The translations under genes were made by a program, and so were the position numbers. Shown here one piece after another: positions 7,602 through 15,238 of a DNA stretch of 20,629 bases. Below the pieces are notes generated by a model that made no database searches, had not been told where the DNA came from, and was given only the letters and a program-made list of their open reading frames with translations. Position 1 is the stretch's first letter, and each line of letters starts with the position of its first letter. Source of the DNA: Oscillospiraceae bacterium (lineage in GTDB: Bacteria > Bacillota > Clostridia > Oscillospirales > Ruminococcaceae); assembly GCA_017394565.1 (NCBI GenBank), contig JAFPXW010000287.1:1-20629 (forward strand), given 5' to 3'.

Positions 7602-7711
7602 CGAAACGCGGATTTTCCCCTTGGAATGATGTGAGAATTCTATCGTTCTATTCGGGAAAATTATTTTTGTGCTTTTCACAAGAAAACAAAAGAAGCAGAG
7701 GCTCAGATTAC

Positions 7712-9115
7712 ATGATTTTTTCCAGTTTGATTTTTTTGTACCTCTTTTTGCCGCTGTGTCTGCTCAGCTATGCAGCAGTCCGCAGCGTCCGGAACCGGAA
7801 CATTGTTCTGGTCATTTTTTCACTGATTTTCTATGCATGGGGGGAACCTACCCGTATCGTCTACCTCCTGCTCAGTGCAGCCGTCAATTACCTTTGCGGT
7901 CTTGGCGTCGGCACATTAAAAAAAGAATGGCTGCGAAGGATCATCCTCGCCGTCAGCCTCATTTATAATCTCGGAATGATCGGATGGTTCAAATATTCCG
8001 GCTTCCTGATGGAGAACATCAATGCCATCTTTGGGCAGCACTTCCCTGTTCCGGAGATCACGCAGCTCGTTGGCATCAGCTTCTACACGTTCCAGGTCAT
8101 TTCGTATGTGGTCGATTGCTTCTGGGAGAAGGTCGAGCCGCAGCGTAATCCGTTGAAATTCCTGCTTTATGTGTCACTGTTCCCGCAGCTGATCGCAGGA
8201 CCGATCGTTCGGTATTCGACGATCGCTGCCGAAATTGACGACCGCACGACGACAGTTCAGGATCTCAGTGAGGGACTGACGCGCTTTGTCGTTGGCCTTG
8301 CGAAGAAGGTCATCCTCGCCGACCAGCTGTTCCGCATCGTGGACAAGTTCCTCGGCGGCACACCGGAAAACCTCACCATCCTGGGAACATGGTACGGTGT
8401 CATCATTTATTCGCTGTATATTTATTTCGATTTTTCGGGATATTCCGATATGGCGATCGGACTTGGACGGATCTTCGGTTTCCATTTTGACGAAAACTTC
8501 AACCATCCGTATCTCTGCAAGGACATTCAGGAATTCTGGCAGAGATGGCATATTTCGCTCGGTAGTTTCTTCCGCGACTATCTGATGCCGCTGCCGGTGT
8601 TCGGCGTCCGCAACAAGTACCTGAGCCTGGGACTTGTGTGGCTCTGCACGGGTATCTGGCACGGTGCCAGCTGGAATTACATCCTCTGGGGCGTGTATTA
8701 CGGCGCGTTCATCCTGCTCGAAACCAAGATCGGCAAGAAGAAAATGCGCAAGATCCCCCTCTGGATCCGCCATATCTACAACAAGATCGTGATCATCATC
8801 GGCTTTGGCATTTTCTATTTCGAGGATGTGCATCAGCTTGGCATTTTCTTCCGGAATCTGACACCGTTTAATCCGAACGGCTTTTTCAGCTATTTCGAGC
8901 AAATGTCTCTGTACAACAACCTGTTCCTGATCCTTGCGGCGATCATCTGCACATTTCCGCTGCTCGAACTGCCCAAGAAACTCAAGGAAAAGGCACAGTG
9001 GACAACGCCGGTCGTGTCTGTCACTGGAACACTGCTTTCGGTAGTTCTGCTCATTACCAGCAGCATCCTGCTGGTCGATGCCACGACTAAGGCATTTCTG
9101 TATTATCGATTCTAA
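7712..9115 (+). CDS. MBOAT family membrane O-acyltransferase (AlgI/DltB-like), 467 aa
   Basis: This polytopic membrane protein transfers acyl groups to glycans or polymers outside the membrane. The N-terminus MIFSSLIFLYLFLPL is the standard start of AlgI/DltB-like proteins, which is why I chose ATG 7712 over the in-frame GTG 7631. Only a modest AGAGG site lies 10 bases before it. Conserved MBOAT blocks are present: SFYTFQVISYVVD, LFPQLIAGPIVRY, YIYFDFSGYSDMAIGLGR, H280 in FWQRWHISL, and the presumed catalytic H317 in GIWHGASW. About ten hydrophobic segments can be seen. It is the first gene of an operon with a DHHW protein, an FkbH-like protein and an ACP. The acyl group and acceptor are unknown; acetylation of a surface polysaccharide is the usual family role, but the ACP suggests a carrier-bound donor. 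Confidence 0.93.
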   Translation: MIFSSLIFLYLFLPLCLLSYAAVRSVRNRNIVLVIFSLIFYAWGEPTRIVYLLLSAAVNYLCGLGVGTLKKEWLRRIILAVSLIYNLGMIGWFKYSGFLMENINAIFGQHFPVPEITQLVGISFYTFQVISYVVDCFWEKVEPQRNPLKFLLYVSLFPQLIAGPIVRYSTIAAEIDDRTTTVQDLSEGLTRFVVGLAKKVILADQLFRIVDKFLGGTPENLTILGTWYGVIIYSLYIYFDFSGYSDMAIGLGRIFGFHFDENFNHPYLCKDIQEFWQRWHISLGSFFRDYLMPLPVFGVRNKYLSLGLVWLCTGIWHGASWNYILWGVYYGAFILLETKIGKKKMRKIPLWIRHIYNKIVIIIGFGIFYFEDVHQLGIFFRNLTPFNPNGFFSYFEQMSLYNNLFLILAAIICTFPLLELPKKLKEKAQWTTPVVSVTGTLLSVVLLITSSILLVDATTKAFLYYRF

Positions 9116-9139
9116 TGCTTTTAAGGGGGGAAGTTCCTG

Positions 9140-10531
9140 ATGCAGGAACACGAAACCGACATTGACATTGAACTGAAAAATCCCGAAGATATCGAACGAA
9201 AGAGGAATTTTCGGCTCCATGAGTTCAATGTTCTTGCCATCAGCGCAGTCATTGCGCTGTGTACCGTGTTTATGATCTTCGGAAAGCGTCCGACGGTTTC
9301 CGAAGAGGAAAAACGCGAGCTGACCAAACGCCCGACATTTACCGTTTCCAGCTACCTTGACGGAACATTTACAACACAGTTTGCAAAATTTTTCAACGAC
9401 ACTGTCCCGCTTCGCTCGAATTTCAAGCACCTGATCGCCATTTTCCGGGATCATCTGGGAATCGACCTTGACGAAGCGGAGATCATCGGACAGGTTCCTG
9501 TACAGGAACAGCGCCCTGTGGCTACGGAGCCTGCGACAACGGAAGTGCCGGCCACGACCGAGGCTGCTGCACTTGATGCCAGCGAAGCACTCACCGAAGC
9601 GGTGACGACGGAAGCGCCCACGACAGAAGCACCAGAGGAGGATGTTGACGGCGAATTCGCCAATAATATCCTGATCGTTAAGGATCGCGGAATCACGCTG
9701 TACGGCGGCGGCTATGAGGTCGGCGAGCAGTATGCCAAGACCTTGAATCAGTACAAGGAAGCGATGGGCGAGGATGTCAATGTGTATTCTCTCGTTGCGC
9801 CGACTGCTGTTTCGTTCTACTTGCCGAAGAAATTCGCGGATATGTCCGCAAGTGAAACCGACAACATCGACCACATCAATTCGTTCCTCCAGAACGTGAC
9901 ACCGATCGACGCTTACAATGCGTTGCTTCCGCACAAGGACGAGGCGATCTATTCGCGCACCGATCATCACTGGTCACCGCTGGGTGCTTATTATGCGGCG
10001 GATGCGTTTGCGGCGGCTGCTGGTGTGCCGTTTGCACCGCTTGACAAGTACGAAAAGGTCACCAAGGAAGGCTATGTCGGCACACTCTATGCCTTCTCCG
10101 GTAGCTCCAAGCTCAAGGATCATCCGGAAGATTTCATCTATTATGTGCCGCAGAACAACTTCACCTGCACCTATTACGACACAGACATGACGCGCGAACG
10201 CGAAGCACCGCTCATGCTCAATCTCGACAATCTCGATCCGGCAAGCTGGTATCTCGTGTTCATGGGCGGCGATGAGCGTATCACCCACGTTTCGACCGAC
10301 TGCAAGAACGGACGTAAGCTTTGCATCATCAAGGACAGCTACGGCAACGCGCTCGTTCCGACGCTCACTTCCTCGTTCGAGGACATCTGGGTTGTCGATA
10401 TGCGCTATTTCCAGCCGAATATTATTACGTTCATGCAGGAACGCGAGATCACGGACGTGCTGTTTGCCATGAACACCTACAGCGCGACAAGTGGAAACGC
10501 TTCCCACCTGCAAACGCTTCTGAATCAGTAA
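9140..10531 (+). CDS. DHHW family membrane-anchored SGNH-like (AlgX/AlgJ-like) protein, 463 aa
   Basis: A short cytoplasmic tail is followed by one transmembrane segment (about residues 30-48), placing the rest outside the cell. The family-naming motif D275-H276-H277-W278 occurs as RTDHHWSPLGAYY, and the presumed catalytic serine is S400 in KDSYGNAL. This mirrors the D-x-H plus Ser triad of AlgX/AlgJ, which pass acetyl groups to alginate together with the MBOAT protein AlgI. A Thr/Glu/Pro/Ala-rich insertion (about residues 124-172, TTEAPTTEAP-like) interrupts the domain after the membrane-proximal part. AAGGGGGGAAG precedes the ATG, which starts 24 bases after the MBOAT stop. It probably hands the acyl group to an extracellular glycan, which is inference from the alg and dlt models. 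Confidence 0.88.
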   Translation: MQEHETDIDIELKNPEDIERKRNFRLHEFNVLAISAVIALCTVFMIFGKRPTVSEEEKRELTKRPTFTVSSYLDGTFTTQFAKFFNDTVPLRSNFKHLIAIFRDHLGIDLDEAEIIGQVPVQEQRPVATEPATTEVPATTEAAALDASEALTEAVTTEAPTTEAPEEDVDGEFANNILIVKDRGITLYGGGYEVGEQYAKTLNQYKEAMGEDVNVYSLVAPTAVSFYLPKKFADMSASETDNIDHINSFLQNVTPIDAYNALLPHKDEAIYSRTDHHWSPLGAYYAADAFAAAAGVPFAPLDKYEKVTKEGYVGTLYAFSGSSKLKDHPEDFIYYVPQNNFTCTYYDTDMTREREAPLMLNLDNLDPASWYLVFMGGDERITHVSTDCKNGRKLCIIKDSYGNALVPTLTSSFEDIWVVDMRYFQPNIITFMQEREITDVLFAMNTYSATSGNASHLQTLLNQ

Positions 10532-10542
10532 ATTCCATCCGA

Positions 10543-10597
10543 GGGTTGCCCGAATTCGAGCAGCCCATTTCGGGTATATGGGAGCTTTCGCTCCATA
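10543..10597 (+). other. Hairpins in the gap before the FkbH-like gene
   Basis: The 80-base gap holds two alternative pairings, GGGTTG/CAGCCC (10543-10548/10561-10566) and CCCGAA/TTCGGG (10549-10554/10569-10574). A further hairpin (GGAGC 10581-10585 with GCTCC 10590-10594, extended by TAT/ATA past a bulged G) lies directly before the AGGGGG site. No T-tract follows, so this is not an intrinsic terminator. It may protect, process or tune the downstream part of the mRNA. Confidence 0.45.
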
Positions 10598-10611
10598 GAA
10601 GGGGGACAATT

Positions 10612-12402
10612 ATGGTAAGAGAGTTATGCTATCCATTTGACGCTTCTGAGGTCATGCAGAAGCGCCGCAAGCTGCTGCGCACACTCAAGGAACAGAGCGG
10701 TAATGTGAAGCTTCGCATCGCTGTGCTTGGCGGTTCGACCACGAGTGACATTGTGAAAATGCTGGAGCTGTTCCTGCGCAACCGCGGAATCGAGCCGGAA
10801 TTTTACGAGTCGGAATACGCACAGTACTGGCAGGATGCGATGTTTCCGAATGCGGAGCTCGAAGCCTTCAAGCCGGAACTCATTTTCATCCACACTTCCT
10901 CGCGCAATGTGCAGGACTTCCCTGCTGTCAACGATTCCAAGGAGGTGTGCGAGCATAAGCTGGAGACAGTCTACAGCCATTTCGAGCAGATGTGGGAGCG
11001 GCTTGCACAGGTCTATGCCTGCCCGATCATTCAGAATAATTTCGAGATGCCGATGACGCGGCTTCTCGGCAACCGTGAGGCTGGCTGCCCGCAGGGACGC
11101 ATTGACTTCCTGACGCGGCTGAATCTGAAATTCTATGATTATGCCGCATCGCACAAGTATTTTTATATCCATGACATCAACTATCTGTCTGCTTGCTACG
11201 GACTGGACAAGTGGCTCGAACCGAAATACTGGCATCTGTACAAATATGCGCTTGCAGTACCGGCGATTCCGGATTTTGCGTACAATCTGTCGAATATCAT
11301 CTGCTCGCTCATGGGCAAGAACAAGAAAGTCCTCGCACTTGACCTCGACAATACCCTTTGGGGGGGCGTCATTGGTGATGACGGGCAGGCTGGCATTGAG
11401 ATCGGTCAGGAAACCTCGATGGGGCAGCTCTATGCCGAGCTGCAGAGCTATATCAAGGCGCACAAGGATCTCGGCGTGCTGCTGACAGTTTGCTCCAAAA
11501 ATGACTATGAGAATGCGATTTCTGGTCTGGAGCATCCGGACGGTATTCTGAAGCCTGACGACTTTACGCTCATCAAGGCCAACTGGGAGCCAAAATCGCA
11601 GAATATTCTCGATTCTGCGAACGAATTGAATCTGCTGCCGGAGAGCTTTGTCTTTGTCGATGACAATCCGGCGGAGCGCGAGATCGTGGCGGCACAGCTT
11701 CCGGATACGGTAACGATCGGGTTTGAGAGTCCGGAGGAATGTATCATTGCGCTCGATCGCAGCGGTTATTTCGAGGTCACGAGCCTTTCCGGTGACGATG
11801 CCAAGCGCGGTGAGATGTACAAGGCGAACGCTGCCCGTGCAGCTGCACAGCAGCAGTTTGCAAATTACAAGGATTTCCTGCTCAGCCTTGAAATGCAGGC
11901 GGAGATCTGCGATTTTGACGAAGTGCATCTGCCGCGTATCACCCAGCTGACCAACAAGAGCAACCAATTTAACGTCACAACCAAGCGCTATACGCAGACG
12001 GAAATGGAAGCTGTCCTCGCAAGCGATCATCATATTCGCCGTTACGGTCGGCTTACCGATAAATTCGGCGATAACGGCATTGTTTCGGTTGTGATCGGTC
12101 GAAAGGAAGCTGCTTCCCTGCACATCGAGCTTTGGCTGATGAGCTGCCGCGTCCTGAAACGCGATATGGAATTTGCAATGCTTGACGAAATCGTCAAGGC
12201 GGCGAAAAGTGAAGGGATCACGGAGATCTTCGGTTACTACTACCCCACCAGGAAAAACGCGATGGTGCGGGAACTGTTCGGCACATTCGGCTTTGTGAAG
12301 CAGAGCGAGGATGCGGATGGGAACAGTGTTTGGAAACTCGAAACTTCCGGCTATACGCCGAAGAATGAAGTCATTCAGATCAAGGAGGAACAAAACGTAT
12401 GA
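10612..12402 (+). CDS. FkbH-like HAD-IIIC family protein (putative acyl-carrier-protein loader), 596 aa
   Basis: The middle of the protein is a HAD domain of the FkbH subfamily: D244-L-D246-NTLWGGVIGDDG (motif I), LLTVCSKND with T292, NWEPKS with K328, and FVFVDDNPAE with D350-D351. The N-terminal about 230 residues have an SGNH/flavodoxin-like opening (IAVLGGSTTSDI). The C-terminal part (about residues 430-590) is the GNAT-like acyltransferase region of FkbH proteins (NQFNVTTKRYT, IVSVVIGRKE, ELWLMSCRVLKRDMEFAML, YYPTRKNAMV). Characterised FkbH proteins take 1,3-bisphosphoglycerate, dephosphorylate it and load a glyceryl group onto an ACP. The frame runs further upstream to 10321, but only ATG 10612 has a ribosome binding site (AAGGGGGA). 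The stop overlaps the ACP start (ATGA), implying coupled translation. The substrate here is not proven. Confidence 0.9.
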   Translation: MVRELCYPFDASEVMQKRRKLLRTLKEQSGNVKLRIAVLGGSTTSDIVKMLELFLRNRGIEPEFYESEYAQYWQDAMFPNAELEAFKPELIFIHTSSRNVQDFPAVNDSKEVCEHKLETVYSHFEQMWERLAQVYACPIIQNNFEMPMTRLLGNREAGCPQGRIDFLTRLNLKFYDYAASHKYFYIHDINYLSACYGLDKWLEPKYWHLYKYALAVPAIPDFAYNLSNIICSLMGKNKKVLALDLDNTLWGGVIGDDGQAGIEIGQETSMGQLYAELQSYIKAHKDLGVLLTVCSKNDYENAISGLEHPDGILKPDDFTLIKANWEPKSQNILDSANELNLLPESFVFVDDNPAEREIVAAQLPDTVTIGFESPEECIIALDRSGYFEVTSLSGDDAKRGEMYKANAARAAAQQQFANYKDFLLSLEMQAEICDFDEVHLPRITQLTNKSNQFNVTTKRYTQTEMEAVLASDHHIRRYGRLTDKFGDNGIVSVVIGRKEAASLHIELWLMSCRVLKRDMEFAMLDEIVKAAKSEGITEIFGYYYPTRKNAMVRELFGTFGFVKQSEDADGNSVWKLETSGYTPKNEVIQIKEEQNV

Positions 12403-12644
12403 ACACAGAACAGGCAATGGCAAGACTCACCGAGGTTTTCCGCAACGTGTTTGACGATGATGACATCGTACTGACCGCGGAAACTTCCGCGAAGGATATC
12501 GAGGACTGGGACAGCCTCGAACACATCAACCTGATCGCTGCCGTCGAGAAGGAATTCAAGATGCGCTTCACCGTGAAGGAAGTTTCCGGGATGAAGAACG
12601 TCGGCGAGATGGCGCAGATCGTTTGCGAGAGAGCTAAGAAGTAA
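12399..12644 (+). CDS. Acyl carrier protein, dedicated, 81 aa
   Basis: This is a four-helix acyl carrier protein with the phosphopantetheine-attachment serine S39 in EDWDSLEHINLI (the DSL motif). It is acidic and normal in length. AAGGAGG lies upstream, and the ATG overlaps the stop of the FkbH-like gene by four bases. It is the last gene of an operon holding no fatty-acid or polyketide synthase gene, so it is most likely a private carrier between the FkbH-like loader and the MBOAT transferase, comparable to DltC in D-alanylation. It needs a phosphopantetheinyl transferase from elsewhere. Confidence 0.93.
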   Translation: MNTEQAMARLTEVFRNVFDDDDIVLTAETSAKDIEDWDSLEHINLIAAVEKEFKMRFTVKEVSGMKNVGEMAQIVCERAKK

Positions 12645-12658
12645 TTTCTGTTTTACAA

Positions 12659-12701
12659 AAAAAGCCTGCACAGCGCATGGATATGACTGTGCAGGCTTTT
12701 T
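12659..12701 (+). terminator. Terminator of the MBOAT-ACP operon
   Basis: A 15-bp perfect stem pairs 12659-12673 with 12687-12701, including an A-tract/T-tract pair at its foot, and lies 14 bases after the ACP stop. The A-tract on the left means it can also act on minus-strand transcripts. Confidence 0.92.
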
Positions 12702-12715
12702 GCCTATATTTCGAT

Positions 12716-12750
12716 ACAAAAATCCCGGCTGATGCATTGCACCAGCCGGG
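12716..12750 (-). terminator. Terminator of the GH30 xylanase gene
   Basis: CCCGGCTG (12724-12731) pairs with CAGCCGGG (12743-12750). On the minus strand the stem is followed by ATTTTT (12723-12718). It lies 33 bases downstream of the GH30 stop codon. Confidence 0.8.
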
Positions 12751-12783
12751 TATTTCCGCTATATCATGATGTCAGTTTCGGCA

Positions 12784-15081
12784 TTATACCGGAAGCGTCT
12801 GGATCAGCTCAACGACATACTTGAGGATCGTGAGCGAATCATTTGCGTCGATCGAATTGTTGCGGTCAACGTCAGCCGCTGCCTTACCCTTGGCATCGAG
12901 CTGCCTATTACCGAGCAGATACTTGTTGAGCGCAATGACGTCCATGATGTCAACCTTTCCGTCGCCGGAGGTATCACCGTACTGCACATTGGTCACCGGT
13001 TCTTCGGATGTCGTGGTCTCGGTCTTGGTCTCAGACGTGGTCACAACTGTCGATTCGGTGGTTGGCTGCGTCGGCTCAGGTGTCGTGGTCGTGGTCTCAG
13101 TCGTGGTTTCCGGCGTTGTGGAAGTCGCGGTCGTTGTGGACGTGGACTCCGTGGTGGAAGTTGTGGTAGTAGACTCTGTTGTCGTAGTCGTGGTAGTGGT
13201 CGTCGTTGTGGTTGTTGTCGTCGTTGTGGTAGTGGTTGTCGTGGTTTCCGGAACATACTTCGGAGCGCCGGCAATGTTGGTACCAGCCGGTGCGCCGATC
13301 GCATCGTCGATGTAGATATTTACCAGTGCTTCCGTGGTTTCTACATACAGAACGCAGTCCTTAGCGCCGTCCGGAATCTTGTAATTCGCGTTCGCCAGCT
13401 GTACAAAATGCTCTCTGTAGGTCGAATCCTCAGCGATGGTATCGTAATGTGTCTCACCATCGGAACCCGTGTACTGGAGCTTGAGGGAGATGGTTTCGCT
13501 CTCGTTACCGCCGTCCATGTAGGAAGCATTCACGCTGAAGCTGTAGGAGTTGCCAGCCTTGAAGGTTCTCTTGTCGAGAGTCTTCATCATGCCGCACCAT
13601 GCCTTCTCACGATCCATGGCCAGCAGGGATTCGCTGCCTTGGAATGCAGTTCTGCCGGAGAGCTTGACTTCCGCAGTACCGCGGTTCGTCCAGTCGGAGG
13701 TGCTGCCCTCGAAGGTGTCATGGAAGTAGTAACCATTCTCATCGACCTGCGGCTCATAATTGCCGCCGCCGGTGGTGTCGATCACGAAGGTCGATACGCT
13801 GTTTGCAGGAAGCAGTGCGGAGAACTTGCTGCCGTTGAAGTCCGGGCTTGCAGTCAGTGCGAAGTTCTCGTTTGCGGAGGTTCTGTGACGCTCGATGCCC
13901 GTGATCTTCTCGCCGCTGCCGAGGGAGAAGTCCTGAACGTAGTCGCCGCTGCCCTTATTGATCGCAACGATGGTGATCTGTCCCTCATCGTTCTTATATG
14001 CAGAAACGAGTGTATTGGACTCCGGCTGCTCGGTTGCACCGATACGGATGTCGCCGGGACGTACCCACTTGGAGTACTGTGCCATCATCGCACCGCGCTT
14101 GGTGACCTTGCCGCTTTCATCCAGCAGGCTGTAGCTGCGGCGGATGTACCACCAAACATAGGCGCTCATATTACCAACAACAAGACCATTGTGGATGTTT
14201 TCTGCGACCTTGACTGCTTCCGGGAAACGGTTGCAGGAGTTTGCTTCCGAGTTCGGAACGTAAACCTCAGTCATCCAGATCTCCTTGCCGCACTTCTCAA
14301 GATCCGGGAAGTCCATCTGATCGCGGGTGGTGCCGTAGAAGTGCGTACCGAACAGGTCAGTATTCTGGAACGCCTTCTGGTTGTTCAGGATCGCGCGATA
14401 ATACTTCTTACCATTGCCCCATGCTTCCGGGCTGTACTGGAAGGACTCCGGCGACATCAGCAGCGTGTGTGTACCGGACTTGATAGTCGGACCGTAGTTT
14501 GCAATGAAGTTTGCAGCACGGTCGGGATCCCATGCGGTCCAGTCCTCTGCGTAGTCCGGCTCATTCTGCACGGAAATGTGGTGCAGCTTGATGCCCTGAC
14601 CTTCCACATACTTAACGAAGCTGTTCAGGTGCTGTGCATATGCAGCCTCAGCGCCGTTATTCAGGACATACTTACCGCCCTTTGCGCCACCGCTGCCGTT
14701 GTGACGAATGTTTGCAGGCGGATTCCACGGGGTTGCGAAAACAGTCGCGCCGAGAGCCTGTGCGCCCTTTGCGGTGTGCAGCACATTTTTCCAGGCGTTG
14801 CTGTCATCACTGACGAAAATACGCAGAACCGTCAGACCGAGCTGACCTTCGCCATTGCCGAAAGCCGTCTGGATCTCGCTGTCCTTCATATCGCCGCCGC
14901 CGTTGTAGCTCTGCCACTCCGGATGGTTCATACCGCCGAAACCGCGGATGGTCTGGTACTCTGTCGTGGTATCGATCACGCAGACAGAAGCTGCGTTACC
15001 ATCCATAACAGGCATCGCCGAAACCATGCTCAGTAACATTGCTGCACAGGATGCAGCCGCTGTGATCTTTTTAAAATTCAT
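12784..15081 (-). CDS. Secreted GH30 (probably subfamily 8) glucuronoxylanase with CBM22 and dockerin, 765 aa
   Basis: Modules in order: signal peptide (about 1-30, MNFKKITAAASCAAMLL), GH30 catalytic region (about 32-436), CBM22 xylan-binding module (about 449-597), Thr-rich linker (about 612-699) and C-terminal type-I dockerin (about 702-765). The acid/base is E174 in SVQNEPD and the nucleophile E272 in IWMTEVY. The stretch WWYIRRSYSLLDESGKVTKRG resembles the loop that recognises 4-O-methyl-glucuronic acid in GH30_8 enzymes, so cutting of glucuronoxylan near its side chains is expected. The dockerin has two Ca-binding repeats (GDTSGDGKVDIMDVIALNKYL, then DVDRNNSIDANDSLTILKY). AAAGGAG lies upstream. 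It follows the GH10/GH43 gene in the same direction across 157 bases. Confidence 0.94.
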   Translation of the reverse strand: MNFKKITAAASCAAMLLSMVSAMPVMDGNAASVCVIDTTTEYQTIRGFGGMNHPEWQSYNGGGDMKDSEIQTAFGNGEGQLGLTVLRIFVSDDSNAWKNVLHTAKGAQALGATVFATPWNPPANIRHNGSGGAKGGKYVLNNGAEAAYAQHLNSFVKYVEGQGIKLHHISVQNEPDYAEDWTAWDPDRAANFIANYGPTIKSGTHTLLMSPESFQYSPEAWGNGKKYYRAILNNQKAFQNTDLFGTHFYGTTRDQMDFPDLEKCGKEIWMTEVYVPNSEANSCNRFPEAVKVAENIHNGLVVGNMSAYVWWYIRRSYSLLDESGKVTKRGAMMAQYSKWVRPGDIRIGATEQPESNTLVSAYKNDEGQITIVAINKGSGDYVQDFSLGSGEKITGIERHRTSANENFALTASPDFNGSKFSALLPANSVSTFVIDTTGGGNYEPQVDENGYYFHDTFEGSTSDWTNRGTAEVKLSGRTAFQGSESLLAMDREKAWCGMMKTLDKRTFKAGNSYSFSVNASYMDGGNESETISLKLQYTGSDGETHYDTIAEDSTYREHFVQLANANYKIPDGAKDCVLYVETTEALVNIYIDDAIGAPAGTNIAGAPKYVPETTTTTTTTTTTTTTTTTTTTTTTESTTTTSTTESTSTTTATSTTPETTTETTTTTPEPTQPTTESTVVTTSETKTETTTSEEPVTNVQYGDTSGDGKVDIMDVIALNKYLLGNRQLDAKGKAAADVDRNNSIDANDSLTILKYVVELIQTLPV
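13177..13245 (-). repeat. Run of 23 consecutive threonine codons in the GH30 linker
   Basis: Residues 613-635 are all Thr, encoded by a mixture of ACA, ACC, ACG and ACT rather than one repeated codon. A further Thr/Ser/Glu/Pro-rich stretch continues to about residue 699. Such linkers separate catalytic modules from dockerins in Ruminococcus enzymes and may be O-glycosylated. Confidence 0.9.
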
Positions 15082-15135
15082 ATCATCAAAACTCCTTTGT
15101 AAAACCTATGTCATAGTTTTCCGGACAGGGGGAAT

Positions 15136-15180
15136 GGGCGCTGGAGGCCAGCGCCCGATCTGAGTGCCATACTATATGGC
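15136..15180 (-). other. Two hairpins between the GH10/GH43 and GH30 genes
   Basis: A perfect 9-bp GC-rich stem (15136-15144 with 15148-15156, 3-base loop) and a 6-bp stem (15166-15171 with 15175-15180) lie in the 157-base gap. No T-tract follows on the minus strand, so a normal intrinsic terminator is unlikely. They may be processing or stabilising structures that set different levels of the two enzymes. Confidence 0.55.
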
Positions 15181-15207
15181 TATATGGAGATCTTACGATT
15201 ACTTCAA
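15179..15207 (-). promoter_or_regulatory. Possible weak promoter of the GH30 gene
   Basis: On the minus strand, TTGAAG (15207-15202), a 17-base spacer and TATAGC (15184-15179). Each box matches consensus at four of six positions. The GH30 gene could use this, read-through from the GH10 promoter, or both. Confidence 0.3.
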
Positions 15208-15238
15208 TTTTAGATTTTGATTTCCCCTGAAACCCTGA

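Noticed and set aside
7631..7711. Upstream GTG start for the MBOAT protein
   Set aside because: The family N-terminus begins at MIFSS (ATG 7712). The extra 27 residues are polar and unlike the family, with at most a poor ribosome binding site.
8174..9970. Minus-strand open frame of 598 codons across the MBOAT and DHHW genes
   Set aside because: It is antisense to two genes with clear family motifs and has no recognisable domain.
10543..10574. H-type pseudoknot before the FkbH-like gene
   Set aside because: The two stems would abut with no bases in the first loop, which is sterically poor; competing hairpins are more likely.
10321..10611. N-terminal extension of the FkbH-like frame into the DHHW gene
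   Set aside because: The extension overlaps the DHHW coding sequence in another frame. A strong AAGGGGGA site directly precedes ATG 10612.
10624..12423. Minus-strand open frame of 599 codons across the FkbH-like gene
   Set aside because: It is antisense to an intact FkbH-like protein with HAD motifs and has no domain of its own.
12766..15036. Long plus-strand open frame (756 codons) antisense to the GH30 gene
   Set aside because: Low-complexity Arg/Gly/Cys-rich stretches mirror the Thr linker, and the minus strand encodes an intact GH30-CBM22-dockerin protein.
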